DNA of 64,000 nucleotides, taken from assembly GCF_011799805.1 (NCBI RefSeq), contig NZ_WXUB01000008.1:1-64000 (forward strand). Direction: 5' to 3'. This document shows positions 55,120 to 63,748 of the stretch, piece after piece; position 1 is the stretch's first letter; every line of letters starts with the position of its first letter. Origin of the DNA: Maribellus sediminis (lineage in GTDB: Bacteria > Bacteroidota > Bacteroidia > Bacteroidales > Prolixibacteraceae). The position numbers and the translations under genes were made by a program. A model generated the notes under the pieces. It saw only the letters and a list, made by a program, of their open reading frames with translations, searched no databases and had not been told where the DNA came from.

Positions 55120-56484
55120 ATGAGTGTAGTAACAGATCAAGTAGATTTATCGTTAAAGTACACTGCTCACTACAACGAGGTTAAGAATGCTCTTTTTGAG
55201 GATTCTGCCGAGGTACTGAACGCTCAACGAAAAAAGGCGTTTCAGGATTTTGTGAAGCAGGGTATCCCCACGAGAAAAGACGAAAATTATAAATACACCA
55301 ACTTACAGCCGTCGTTTGCCACCGATTTCGAGTTTGTTCACGAAAAAACGGTGTTGGCAACTGCGAATGAAGAGGTGTTTAAATGCGATGTTCCTAACCT
55401 GAATACCAACCTTGCTTTGATCCAAAACGGTTGGTTCAGAAAAGATGGAAAAGGAGATCTGCCAGCTGGTGTAATTTTCGACAGTCTGGAGAAAATTGCG
55501 AATGAAAAGCCGGAATTGCTGGCAGCATACGGCAGCATTGCAAATACAGAAGAAGATCCGATGGTGGCGCTGAATACTGCGTTTGCCAAAGACGGATTTT
55601 TCCTGTATGTGCCGAAAGGCGTAATTGTTGAAAGTCCGATTCAGATCATCAATATCCTGAAAAACGATGTGGATACTTATGCAACGCAGCGTAATTATAT
55701 TTACGTTGAAGCAGGTGCTAAAGCCCAGGTATTGTGGTGTGATCATACACTGAATTCGAATCAATATTTAAGCAATTCGGTTACGGAGATTTTTGTTGGC
55801 GACAATGCTGAAATGGAGTTTTATACGGTACAAAATCAGCACAATAAGGCAACAAACCTGAATTCTGTTTTTGTAAAACAGGGACGCGATTCGCGGGCAA
55901 CAACGCATACTACCACTTTGCATGGTGGAATGATCAGGAATAACCTGAAATTTATGCTCGACGGCGAGAATGCTGAAGCGCACATGTACGGAATGGCTTT
56001 TATGGACCGCAAACAACATGTGGATAATTTCACACAGGTGATTCATGCCGTGCCACATTGCGAAAGTAACCAGTTGTACAAAAATGTGCTCGATGAGCAA
56101 TCTTCAGGTGCATTTTCGGGAAGGATTCATGTAGTGCGCGATGCACAGAAAACAAATGCTTTCCAAAGGAACAATAACCTGCTGCTTACCGACGAAGCGA
56201 CTATGCAAACAAAACCTCAGCTGATCATTGATGCTGACGATGTGAAATGTAGTCACGGAGCCACAATTGGGCAGATCGACGAGGAAGCCTTGTTCTACCT
56301 GCGTGCGAGGGGAATCGACGAAGATAAGGCGCGACTGATGATGATGAATGCTTTTACACACGAAGTGGTGAACGAAATCAAAATCGAAGCACTGCGCGAT
56401 CGTATCGATGATTTGGTTGACAAACGGCTGAGTGGAGATCTAGCCCGTTGTCACGAATGCGATTATCAATGCGAATGTGATTAA
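55120..56484 (+). CDS. sufD: Fe-S assembly subunit SufD
   Basis: The 454-residue protein has the SufB/D beta-helix: FLYVPKGVIVESPIQI near 165, HTTTLHGGMIRNNLKFML near 265, and CSHGATIGQIDEEALFYLRARGI (catalytic-site His) near 385. The extreme C-terminus holds a Cys-rich tail, RCHECDYQCECD, which I do not know as a standard SufD feature. It partners SufB. An operon terminator follows. Confidence 0.96.
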   Translation: MSVVTDQVDLSLKYTAHYNEVKNALFEDSAEVLNAQRKKAFQDFVKQGIPTRKDENYKYTNLQPSFATDFEFVHEKTVLATANEEVFKCDVPNLNTNLALIQNGWFRKDGKGDLPAGVIFDSLEKIANEKPELLAAYGSIANTEEDPMVALNTAFAKDGFFLYVPKGVIVESPIQIINILKNDVDTYATQRNYIYVEAGAKAQVLWCDHTLNSNQYLSNSVTEIFVGDNAEMEFYTVQNQHNKATNLNSVFVKQGRDSRATTHTTTLHGGMIRNNLKFMLDGENAEAHMYGMAFMDRKQHVDNFTQVIHAVPHCESNQLYKNVLDEQSSGAFSGRIHVVRDAQKTNAFQRNNNLLLTDEATMQTKPQLIIDADDVKCSHGATIGQIDEEALFYLRARGIDEDKARLMMMNAFTHEVVNEIKIEALRDRIDDLVDKRLSGDLARCHECDYQCECD

Positions 56485-56530
56485 AAGATAAATGATACAC
56501 AGGCGGAACTGCTTAGTTTTCCGTTAGATT

Positions 56531-56571
56531 AAGGAACCGTTCTTCGACCCGAGGAGCGGTTCCTTATTTTA
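56531..56571 (+). terminator. Terminator of sufBCD
   Basis: A 12-bp stem (56531-56542/56554-56565, one G-T pair) with an 11-nt loop is followed by ATTTTAT. It separates sufBCD from sufS, which has a CACCTTTG -7-like element at 56583-56590. Confidence 0.75.
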
Positions 56572-56631
56572 TAAAACTTTCGCACCTTTGTAACTGTTCC
56601 AAAATAGACGGTTTTAACCGAAAGCAATAAA

Positions 56632-57849
56632 ATGAATTACGATATCGACAAAATAAGATCCTGGTTTCCGGTTCTGAAAAACGACGTTTACAATAAACCT
56701 CTGATTTATCTCGACAGTGCAGCTTCGGCACAAAAACCTGTTCAGGTGCTCATGAAGGAAGAGGAGTTGCACAACCAGTATTACGGGAATATCCATCGTG
56801 GAGCGCATTTTATGGCCGACAAAGCCACCAACGAATATGAAGGAGTGCGTGAGAAAATACGGGCTTTTGTTAATGCGGCAACGATCAGGGAGATCATTTT
56901 TACAAAAGGAACCACCGAGAGCATTAACCTGGTGGCGAGTTCGTTTTGTGAACGCTATGTTGGAGCAGGCGATGAAATTATTGTTTCCGAAATGGAACAT
57001 CATGCCAATATTGTTCCCTGGCAACTGGCGGCCGAACGCAAAGGAGCAAAAATTGTGAAACTTCCTTTTAACGATTCGGGAATCCTAGAGATTGAATTGC
57101 TGGTTGATTTGATAAACGAAAACACCAAACTCATTGCCGTTGCTCATGTTTCCAATGTGTTGGGGACGATCAACCCGGTAAAGGAGATTATTGATATTGC
57201 GCATAAAAGCAATGTGCCTGTTTTAGTAGATGGCGCTCAGGCAGCACCGCACGTTAAAATTGATGTGCAGGACATTGATGCCGATTTTTATGTGTTTTCG
57301 GCGCATAAAATGTACGGGCCAAATGGTGTTGGTGTGTTGTTTGGTAAAGAAAAATGGCTGAACGAGATGCCACCGTACCAGGGTGGTGGAGAAATGATTT
57401 CAGAGGTGTCGTTTGAAGGAACAACCTTTAATGAATTACCTTACAAATTTGAGGCAGGTACACCGCACATTACCGGTGTTATTGCCTTTGGTGCCGCCAT
57501 TGATTTGATGAACGAGATCGGTCTGGATAATATGGCAGCCTGGGAACACTCGCTGCTGGAATATGCCACAGAAAAACTTAAGGAAATTGATGGCCTGCGA
57601 ATTTATGGCGAGGCGCCAAGAAAATCAGGGGTAATTTCTTTTAATATTGAAGGTGTTCACTCATACGACCTGGCGATGTTGCTCGATAAAATGGGAATTG
57701 CCTTGCGCACCGGCCATCTTTGCGCCGACACGGTAATGGCACACTACAACATTCCCGGTTGTGTACGTATTTCGTTTGGGATGTACAATACAAAAGCTGA
57801 AATTGATGCTTTTATAGTGGCCTTGAACAGGGTAAGAATGATGTTCTAA
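56632..57849 (+). CDS. sufS: Cysteine desulfurase SufS
   Basis: The 405-residue class II desulfurase has the PLP lysine in FSAHKMYGP (Lys226) and the catalytic Cys in RTGHLCADTVM (Cys364). IYLDSAASAQKP near 22 and QYYGNIHRGAHFM near 45 are typical. It takes sulfur from cysteine and hands it to SufE or SufU-type partners; sufE lies 0.8 kb further on. It begins after the sufBCD terminator, so it may be transcribed separately. Confidence 0.96.
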   Translation: MNYDIDKIRSWFPVLKNDVYNKPLIYLDSAASAQKPVQVLMKEEELHNQYYGNIHRGAHFMADKATNEYEGVREKIRAFVNAATIREIIFTKGTTESINLVASSFCERYVGAGDEIIVSEMEHHANIVPWQLAAERKGAKIVKLPFNDSGILEIELLVDLINENTKLIAVAHVSNVLGTINPVKEIIDIAHKSNVPVLVDGAQAAPHVKIDVQDIDADFYVFSAHKMYGPNGVGVLFGKEKWLNEMPPYQGGGEMISEVSFEGTTFNELPYKFEAGTPHITGVIAFGAAIDLMNEIGLDNMAAWEHSLLEYATEKLKEIDGLRIYGEAPRKSGVISFNIEGVHSYDLAMLLDKMGIALRTGHLCADTVMAHYNIPGCVRISFGMYNTKAEIDAFIVALNRVRMMF

Positions 57850-57852
57850 AAG

Positions 57853-57890
57853 AAAACCCTAAGGGTCGTGAAGCTCCCTTAGGGTTTTTT
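57853..57890. terminator. Bidirectional terminator between sufS and rubrerythrin, family T1
   Basis: CCCTAAGGG...CCCTTAGGG with the loop TCGTGAAGCT is bounded by A4 and T6. Two near-identical relatives flank the AbiE module (59377-59413, 61009-61046). Confidence 0.88.
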
Positions 57891-57896
57891 ATGCCA

Positions 57897-58472
57897 CTAA
57901 TAATTTGTAGCCTGCAATTCAAAATATGCTTGCTCGTGTTTACAGGCCGGACACTGTTTCGGTGCAACACGACCTTCGTGAATAAAACCACATTTGCGGC
58001 ATTTCCAGATCACTTTGTCCTCACGTTTGAATACTTTACCTGCTTCAAGGTTATCGAATAAAGTACGGTAGCGGTTTTCGTGTTCCTTTTCAACTTTGGC
58101 GATCAGGCTGAATGCCTGTGCAATTTCCTTAAATCCTTCTTCTTCGGCCACCTTGGCAAATTCAGGATAAAGCTCAGTCCACTCTTCGTTTTCACCATCA
58201 GCAGCTGCTTTCAGGTTTTCGAGCGTTGTACCTACTTTCCCTGCCGGATACGAGGCGGTGATCTCAGTCATGCCACCTTCGAGAAATGAAAAGAAACGTT
58301 TGGCGTGTTCGTATTCATTCTCAGCTGTTTCGGTGAAAATGGCTGCTATTTGTTCCAGTCCTTCTTTTTTAGCCTGTTTGGCAAAATAATCGTAACGCAT
58401 GCGGGCCTGAGATTCGCCTGCAAATGCCTTCAATAAATTCTGTTCGGTCTTTGTTCCTTGAATGGTTGACAT
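57897..58472 (-). CDS. Rubrerythrin
   Basis: The 191-residue protein has the four-helix di-iron domain (about 1-145) with two ExxH motifs ([20 protein letters not shown]) and preceding Glu ligands ([15 protein letters not shown]). The rubredoxin-like tail carries [10 protein letters not shown] and [11 protein letters not shown] for one Fe(Cys)4 site. It detoxifies hydrogen peroxide in anaerobes and microaerophiles. It sits antisense in the suf gene run, an apt place for an oxidative-stress gene, though a shared promoter is not seen. Confidence 0.94.
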   Translation of the reverse strand: MSTIQGTKTEQNLLKAFAGESQARMRYDYFAKQAKKEGLEQIAAIFTETAENEYEHAKRFFSFLEGGMTEITASYPAGKVGTTLENLKAAADGENEEWTELYPEFAKVAEEEGFKEIAQAFSLIAKVEKEHENRYRTLFDNLEAGKVFKREDKVIWKCRKCGFIHEGRVAPKQCPACKHEQAYFELQATNY

Positions 58473-58631
58473 GGTTAATAAATTTTTGATTTTGATATGT
58501 AAATTTAGTTAAATGGAGACAGAACGCAGGCTGCTGTTATCAATTTTGAAACTTTCTTAATAACCCGAATTTTGCTATTGTCAGAAAATAAAAAATTACG
58601 ACCTTTACATCCTATTTTAAAGGACTTAGGT

Positions 58632-59054
58632 ATGACCATTGAGCAAGTTCAGGAGGAAATAGTACAGGAGTTTTCGATGTTTGAAGACTGGATGGACAAG
58701 TATTCCTACCTGATTGAACTGGGAAACGATTTGCAGGAACTCGATCCGAAAGATAAGAACGACCAGAACCTGATTAAAGGATGCCAGTCGCGTGTGTGGT
58801 TGGTGGCTGATATCGAAGACGGAAAAATTAATTTCAGAGGCGAAAGCGATGCCGTAATCGTAAAAGGTTTGGTGGCCTTATTATTACGTGTGGTTTCCGG
58901 GCGCACGCCAAAGGAATTGCTGGAGACTGATCTGCATTTTATCGACGATATCGGACTGAAACAACACTTGTCGCCAACACGCTCGAACGGATTGCTGGCC
59001 ATGGTAAAACAAATTCGATTGTATGCTGTTGCTTATAGCAAAATAGAAGGATAG
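58632..59054 (+). CDS. sufE: Sulfur transfer protein SufE
   Basis: ATG 58632 gives 140 residues, the normal SufE length; an in-frame TTG at 58572 would add 20 residues that do not resemble the family. EEFSMFEDWMDKYSYLIELG opens it, and the acceptor Cys lies in LIKGCQSRVWL near 51. It accepts persulfide from SufS and passes it to SufB. It is 12 bp before sufT, so the two are one transcript. Confidence 0.95.
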   Translation: MTIEQVQEEIVQEFSMFEDWMDKYSYLIELGNDLQELDPKDKNDQNLIKGCQSRVWLVADIEDGKINFRGESDAVIVKGLVALLLRVVSGRTPKELLETDLHFIDDIGLKQHLSPTRSNGLLAMVKQIRLYAVAYSKIEG

Positions 59055-59066
59055 GGAGGAGTTGAA

Positions 59067-59372
59067 ATGGATAAACGAATAGACTTAATAATAAATAACC
59101 TGAAAGAAGTGTACGATCCGGAGATCCCGGTGAATATCTACGATTTGGGACTGATTTATAATGTTGATGTTGATGAAAGCAACAATGCCAACATTATTAT
59201 GACACTTACCGCACCTGGTTGCCCGGTGGTGGATGTACTGATTGACGATGTTACTCAGGCAGCTCAGGCGGTTGAAGGCGTTGAAACCGTTAACGTTGAA
59301 CTGACTTTTGAACCGCCCTGGGATAAATCGATGATGAGTGAAGAGGCCCGGTTGGAACTCGGCTTCTTTTAA
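59067..59372 (+). CDS. sufT: SufT-like DUF59 (MIP18) protein
   Basis: The 101-residue protein has the DUF59 signature DPEIPVNIYDLGLIY near 18 and the conserved Cys in MTLTAPGCPVVD near 54. The C-terminus FEPPWDKSMMSEEARLELGF is the classic MIP18 end. The family helps Fe-S maturation of client proteins. It ends the sufE-sufT transcript, with terminator T2 directly after. Confidence 0.93.
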   Translation: MDKRIDLIINNLKEVYDPEIPVNIYDLGLIYNVDVDESNNANIIMTLTAPGCPVVDVLIDDVTQAAQAVEGVETVNVELTFEPPWDKSMMSEEARLELGFF

Positions 59373-59376
59373 GAAG

Positions 59377-59413
59377 AAAACCCTTAGGGTCGCGAAGCTC
59401 CTAAGGGTTTTTT
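59377..59413 (+). terminator. Terminator T2, left copy flanking AbiE
   Basis: The 27-bp hairpin CCCTTAGGG...CCTAAGGG with loop TCGCGAAGCT has A4 before and T6 after. These 37 bp are identical to 61009-61045. Confidence 0.9.
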
Positions 59414-59498
59414 CTTTTTAGGTGATTACAATTACTACTTCAAGCACATTCGAATTTCCGAAGTAATAGCTGATTTTGCATATTTAATCGATTAAAAG

Positions 59499-59529
59499 TT
59501 GATTAACTGCGTAAAATTAGCTATTTTTG
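59499..59529 (+). promoter_or_regulatory. Promoter of the AbiE pair
   Basis: TTG (59499-59501), a 20-bp spacer and TATTTTTG (59522-59529) give an exact consensus. A GGAGG at 59534-59538 stands 7 bp before the ATG, a strong Shine-Dalgarno rarely seen in this window. Confidence 0.65.
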
Positions 59530-59545
59530 TTTTGGAGGAATAAAG

Positions 59546-60175
59546 ATGGCATCAGGTGTATCATATCGAAATGTCCCTATGGAAATGCCGGTGGTGAGGG
59601 AATTGATTGGCGAGTATCGTTCACCAAACAGCAAAATAAGCAACCTTGAAAGATCAGGTGAACTGATTCGTTTGAGGCGTGGTTTGTATATTGCTGATCC
59701 CGGTTTTAGCGGGCAGGAAATATCGCGGGAACTTGTTGCCAATAATCTATACGGCCCGTCGTATGTTTCCTGCGAAAGCGCTCTCTCGTATCATGGATTA
59801 ACACCCGAACGGGTAAATACGGTTGTTTCTTCCACCTTTAAAAGAGCCAAAAGTTATTCCAATCCGCTGGGAATATTTGAATACATTACCGTTCCCGAAG
59901 ACTATTATCCTATTGGAATTGATCAGGTTATTGTAGGAGAGGAATATGCATTTTTGATTGCATCGCCCGAGAAAGCGCTTTGCGATTTAATAATTTCCAC
60001 ATCGGGTTTAAGGTTTCAATCGGTACGGGCAGCTCGCGACTATATTTTGGATGATCTGCGAATTGACTTGGAAGAGCATTCTGCCTGGGATGTGACGATT
60101 ATTTCGGATTGTGCTCAGCACGGAAGAAAAAGCAGGGAGTTAAATTTTTTACAGGAGGTTTTGCGAAATGGCTGA
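59546..60175 (+). CDS. abiEi: AbiEi-like antitoxin
   Basis: The 209-residue protein has an N-terminal winged-helix (about 10-60: SKISNLERSGELIRLRRGLY, IADPG), then the AbiEi domain with YVSCESALSYHGL near 72, FEYITVPEDYY near 111 and ASPEKALCDLI near 142. Antitoxins of this type repress their own promoter and neutralise the paired AbiEii toxin without binding it (type IV). The stop overlaps the toxin start by 8 bp. A consensus promoter and a strong ribosome-binding site lie just upstream. Confidence 0.9.
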   Translation: MASGVSYRNVPMEMPVVRELIGEYRSPNSKISNLERSGELIRLRRGLYIADPGFSGQEISRELVANNLYGPSYVSCESALSYHGLTPERVNTVVSSTFKRAKSYSNPLGIFEYITVPEDYYPIGIDQVIVGEEYAFLIASPEKALCDLIISTSGLRFQSVRAARDYILDDLRIDLEEHSAWDVTIISDCAQHGRKSRELNFLQEVLRNG

Positions 60176-61007
60176 TGTTTTTAATCAAATGTTGTCGCAC
60201 TATGACATAAAAACGAAGGAAGACAGGTTAAATGCCATGCACGAAGTAATGCAGCAGGTGTGTCTTGCGGGATTAAACCGGGCTGGATTTTTTGAGAGTG
60301 CGGCCTTTTATGGTGGCACCTGTCTGCGCATTTTTCATAAGCTTCCCCGTTTTTCAGAAGACATGGATTTTTCTCTTATGGAAACTTCTCCTGACTTTAA
60401 ACTTGAAAATTATTTCGATGCGATTCAGTCTGAATTTGTAGCTGTGGGACGAAATATCAGCATCGAAAAAAAGGAGAAAAAACTTGACACTCACATCGAA
60501 TCGGCCTTTTTAAAGGATACTACCGATATCGTAAATATTCGTTTTAACACCGAGCCGGGTGTAAAAATCAAAATAGAAGTCGACAAGAATCCACCGCTAA
60601 ATTTTAAAACAGAATATAAACTGCTATTGCTGCCATTTTCGTTTATGACACGCTGTTTTACACTTCCCGGATTGTTTGCAGGGAAAATGCATGCGCTGCT
60701 TTTTCGTAATTGGCGAAACCGGGTAAAAGGAAGGGATTGGTATGATTTTGAGTGGTACATCCGCAACAATATCCCGCTCGATTTTAATCACTTTAAAGAA
60801 CGTGCGGTACAAAGCGAAGGCCCCGATTTTCGAGATTTGTCACATGAACAGTTCGTGGAGATGCTAAAAAACAAATTAAATACAACTAAAATTGAACAGG
60901 TTATTGAAGATGTTCGTCGATTTGTTGTGCATCCCCGGGAACTAGAGATTTGGTCGACAGAATATTTTTTACAACTACTGGATTTATTAAGATTTGAGGA
61001 AAAATAG
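60168..61007 (+). CDS. abiEii: AbiEii nucleotidyltransferase toxin
   Basis: The 279-residue protein carries the defining NTase motif, with FYGGTCLRIFH near 45 and RFSEDMDFSL near 61, followed by a C-terminal helical domain with the RDWYDFEWYI segment near 189. AbiEii adds nucleotides to tRNA or other targets and arrests growth; its role in phage abortive infection is known for relatives. The active-site acidic residues (Glu-Asp-x-Asp) are intact. Terminator T3 follows at once. Confidence 0.92.
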   Translation: MADVFNQMLSHYDIKTKEDRLNAMHEVMQQVCLAGLNRAGFFESAAFYGGTCLRIFHKLPRFSEDMDFSLMETSPDFKLENYFDAIQSEFVAVGRNISIEKKEKKLDTHIESAFLKDTTDIVNIRFNTEPGVKIKIEVDKNPPLNFKTEYKLLLLPFSFMTRCFTLPGLFAGKMHALLFRNWRNRVKGRDWYDFEWYIRNNIPLDFNHFKERAVQSEGPDFRDLSHEQFVEMLKNKLNTTKIEQVIEDVRRFVVHPRELEIWSTEYFLQLLDLLRFEEK

Positions 61008-61008
61008 A

Positions 61009-61046
61009 AAAACCCTTAGGGTCGCGAAGCTCCTAAGGGTTTTTTT
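61009..61046. terminator. Terminator T3, right copy flanking AbiE
   Basis: 37 bp are identical to T2 (59377-59413), with a seventh T. It also has A5 on the other side, so it can end lon transcription from the right. Confidence 0.9.
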
Positions 61047-61053
61047 ATGCACT

Positions 61054-61080
61054 GACGCTTAAAGTTAAGGCGTCTTTTTT
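61054..61080 (+). terminator. Second terminator after T3
   Basis: GACGCTTAA/TTAAGGCGTC (one bulged G) is followed by six T, ending at the lon stop codon. It probably served sufE-sufT before AbiE arrived. Confidence 0.7.
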
Positions 61081-61081
61081 A

Positions 61082-63538
61082 TTACGAAATCTTCAATGGC
61101 TTATCCACTTTTGTCTTTAACAAGGCAATTTCCAACACATCCATAATGGTGTTTACAAAGTGGAAATTTACTCCTTTAATGTAAGCCTCTTTTATATCTT
61201 CCAGGTTTTTCCTGTTTTGTTCCGACAGGATGATCTCAGTAATACCAGCCCGTTTGGCAGCCAGAATTTTTTCTTTGATTCCACCCACCGGCAAAACTTT
61301 CCCGCGTAAAGTAATTTCTCCGGTCATGGCCAGGTTTTTCTTCACTTTGCGTTGTGTGAATGCTGAAGCCAGCGAAGTTACCATGGTAACACCTGCCGAC
61401 GGGCCATCTTTTGGTATGGCGCCTTCAGGTACGTGAACGTGAACATTCCAGTTACCGAAAACTTCGGGTGATAATCCCAGTTCCTCGGCATGCGATTTTA
61501 AATATTCGTGTGCCAGCATCGCTGATTCCTTCATTACATCGCCAAGATTACCGGTAAGCGTAAGAGCTCCTTTTCCTTTGCTAAGGCTGGTTTCAACAAA
61601 CAGAATTTCTCCACCAACTGCCGTCCAGGCCAAACCGGTAACTACACCGGCGAAATCGTTGCCCTGGTATTTATCCTTGGTGTATTCAGTAACACCCAGG
61701 TATTCACGGATATCAGCTTTTGTGAGCTTTTTGTTGTAAGGCTCTTCAAATGCAATCTTTTTTGCAATGCGACGAACCACTTTGGCAATCTTTTTATCCA
61801 GTTCTCGAACACCCGATTCACGGCTGTACCCGTCAATGATCAGTTCGATCACTTCTTTCGGGAATGTTACATCCGACTTTTTCAGACCATGGTTTTTTAA
61901 CTGCTTTGGAATCAGGTGACGTTTGGCGATCTCTACTTTTTCTTCCAGCAGGTAGCCACTTACATCAATCAGTTCCAACCGGTCGCGCAAAGGCGGTGCA
62001 ATCGTACTCAGCGAGTTGGCTGTGGCAATAAACATGACTTTCGAAAGGTCGAAATCCTGCTCAATATAATTGTCGTGGAATTCGCTGTTTTGTTCCGGGT
62101 CGAGCACTTCCAGTAAGGCTGAAGCCGGATCGCCGTGAAAATGTTTCGATACCTTGTCGATTTCATCCAGAATAAATACGGGATTCGACGACTTAGCCTT
62201 TTTTATATTTTGAATGATCCTACCAGGCATCGCACCGATGTAGGTTTTCCGGTGTCCACGAATTTCCGATTCATCGTGCAAACCACCAAGACTCATTCGG
62301 GCATATTTTCTGCCCAAGGCACGCGCTACTGATTTCCCCAACGATGTTTTTCCAACTCCGGGAGGGCCGTACAGACACAGGATCGGCGACTTCATGTCGT
62401 TCTTGAGTTTAAGGACGGCGAGGTGTTCCAGTATTCTTTCCTTTACTTTTTCCAGTCCGTAATGATCTTCGTCCAGTACCTTGTTAGCATGTTTCAGATC
62501 GAAATTATCTTCGGTATATTCGTTCCACGGAAGATCGAGTAGTGTTTGGCAATAGGTGAATTGCACTGAATATTCGCCGGCTGCCGGATTGAGTCTTCCG
62601 AGTTTCTCCACTTCTCTGTCGAAAAACTTACCAACTTCTTTGCTCCATTTTTTCTGTTTTGCTTTTTCTTTCAGTGCTTTTATTTCCTGCTCAACAGGGT
62701 TACCACCCAATTCGTCCTGAATGGTTTTCATTTGCTGGTTAAGCATGAACTCGCGCTGCTGGCGATCGATACCGGTTTTTACCTTTTTCTGAATGTCATG
62801 CTTCAGTTCAAGCATCTGCACTTCCTTCACCAAAAAACTGATGGCCTGAACACCTCGATCCTTCAGGTTTGCAGTCTCGAGCAACATTTGTTTGTCTTCA
62901 ACTTTAAGATCGGTGTTAGAACAAATAAAGTTGATGAGGAAGGTTGAATTCTCAATATTCTTTACTGCAAAAGTTGCTTCCGGCGGTACGTTTGACGAAA
63001 ACTGTGCAATTTTAATCGACAGGTCTTTCAGCGAGCCAACAATGGCGTTGAACTCGTTGTCATTCTCAGTAGTCACGTCGTTCAGCGGTTCCACTTTCGC
63101 CTTCAGATAAGGTTCCTCACTTACAAATTCACTGATCTGGTACCTTCTTTTTCCTTGAATAATTACCGAAGTTGAACCATCGGGCATTTCAAGTACCTTC
63201 AGAATTTCGGCTACTGTACCGATTGAATAAAGGTCTTCTTTCTCCGGGCGATCAATCGAGTGATCTTTTTGCGCCACGGTACCCAGTAACTTTGCTCCCC
63301 GGTTAACATCACGAATCAGTTTCAGTGAACGTTCTCTGCCTACCGTGATTGGCAGCACAACTCCCGGGAACAAAACCGTGTTCCTCAACGGCAAAATAGG
63401 AAGCACGGAAGGTATGTCGGTATTCTTTAATTCTTTATCATCGCCATCGGCAATAATCGGAATGAATTCGGATTCTTCATCCATGATTCCCGATCCTAAA
63501 ATTGCCTGAAGCGTTGTATTCTTTTTTAATTTTCCCAT
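61082..63538 (-). CDS. lon: ATP-dependent protease Lon
   Basis: The 818-residue protein has the LAN substrate domain (about 38-235), a coiled helical segment (about 240-345), the AAA+ module with GPPGVGKTS (Walker A Lys397) and [10 protein letters not shown], and the protease domain with [10 protein letters not shown] (Ser714) and GGIKEKIL (Lys757), the Ser-Lys dyad. It degrades misfolded and regulatory proteins; relatives also degrade antitoxins. It ends 36 bp from T3. Its length is normal for Bacteroidota. Confidence 0.97.
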   Translation of the reverse strand: MGKLKKNTTLQAILGSGIMDEESEFIPIIADGDDKELKNTDIPSVLPILPLRNTVLFPGVVLPITVGRERSLKLIRDVNRGAKLLGTVAQKDHSIDRPEKEDLYSIGTVAEILKVLEMPDGSTSVIIQGKRRYQISEFVSEEPYLKAKVEPLNDVTTENDNEFNAIVGSLKDLSIKIAQFSSNVPPEATFAVKNIENSTFLINFICSNTDLKVEDKQMLLETANLKDRGVQAISFLVKEVQMLELKHDIQKKVKTGIDRQQREFMLNQQMKTIQDELGGNPVEQEIKALKEKAKQKKWSKEVGKFFDREVEKLGRLNPAAGEYSVQFTYCQTLLDLPWNEYTEDNFDLKHANKVLDEDHYGLEKVKERILEHLAVLKLKNDMKSPILCLYGPPGVGKTSLGKSVARALGRKYARMSLGGLHDESEIRGHRKTYIGAMPGRIIQNIKKAKSSNPVFILDEIDKVSKHFHGDPASALLEVLDPEQNSEFHDNYIEQDFDLSKVMFIATANSLSTIAPPLRDRLELIDVSGYLLEEKVEIAKRHLIPKQLKNHGLKKSDVTFPKEVIELIIDGYSRESGVRELDKKIAKVVRRIAKKIAFEEPYNKKLTKADIREYLGVTEYTKDKYQGNDFAGVVTGLAWTAVGGEILFVETSLSKGKGALTLTGNLGDVMKESAMLAHEYLKSHAEELGLSPEVFGNWNVHVHVPEGAIPKDGPSAGVTMVTSLASAFTQRKVKKNLAMTGEITLRGKVLPVGGIKEKILAAKRAGITEIILSEQNRKNLEDIKEAYIKGVNFHFVNTIMDVLEIALLKTKVDKPLKIS

Positions 63539-63693
63539 TTTCTCTTTCTATAAGTGACAGTTTGTCGCAAGTAAGCGTCCTAATTATACAGCAGGGTTAT
63601 TTTGCAATTGCCGTGCCAATAAATAATAATGAAATATACCGGTCTTATTGAGCAAATATGTTGATAATACCGACAAAATTGCAGCGTGGGAGC

Positions 63694-63727
63694 AAAAAAA
63701 AACACCCGTCAGCCGACGGGTGTTTTT
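63694..63727 (-). terminator. Terminator of rpmE2
   Basis: A perfect stem AACACCCGTC/GACGGGTGTT with loop AGCC has a nine-T run on the minus strand. Confidence 0.9.
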
Positions 63728-63748
63728 CAAAAATATCGTAAAGAAAAA

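Noticed and set aside
58572-58631. SufE starting at TTG 58572
   Set aside because: The additional 20 residues do not resemble the family, while ATG 58632 gives the standard length and N-terminus.
57853-61046. The CCCTTAGGG hairpins as CRISPR or transposon ends
   Set aside because: They have T-runs in terminator position after sufS, sufT and abiEii, and two serve as bidirectional terminators. No transposase lies between them.
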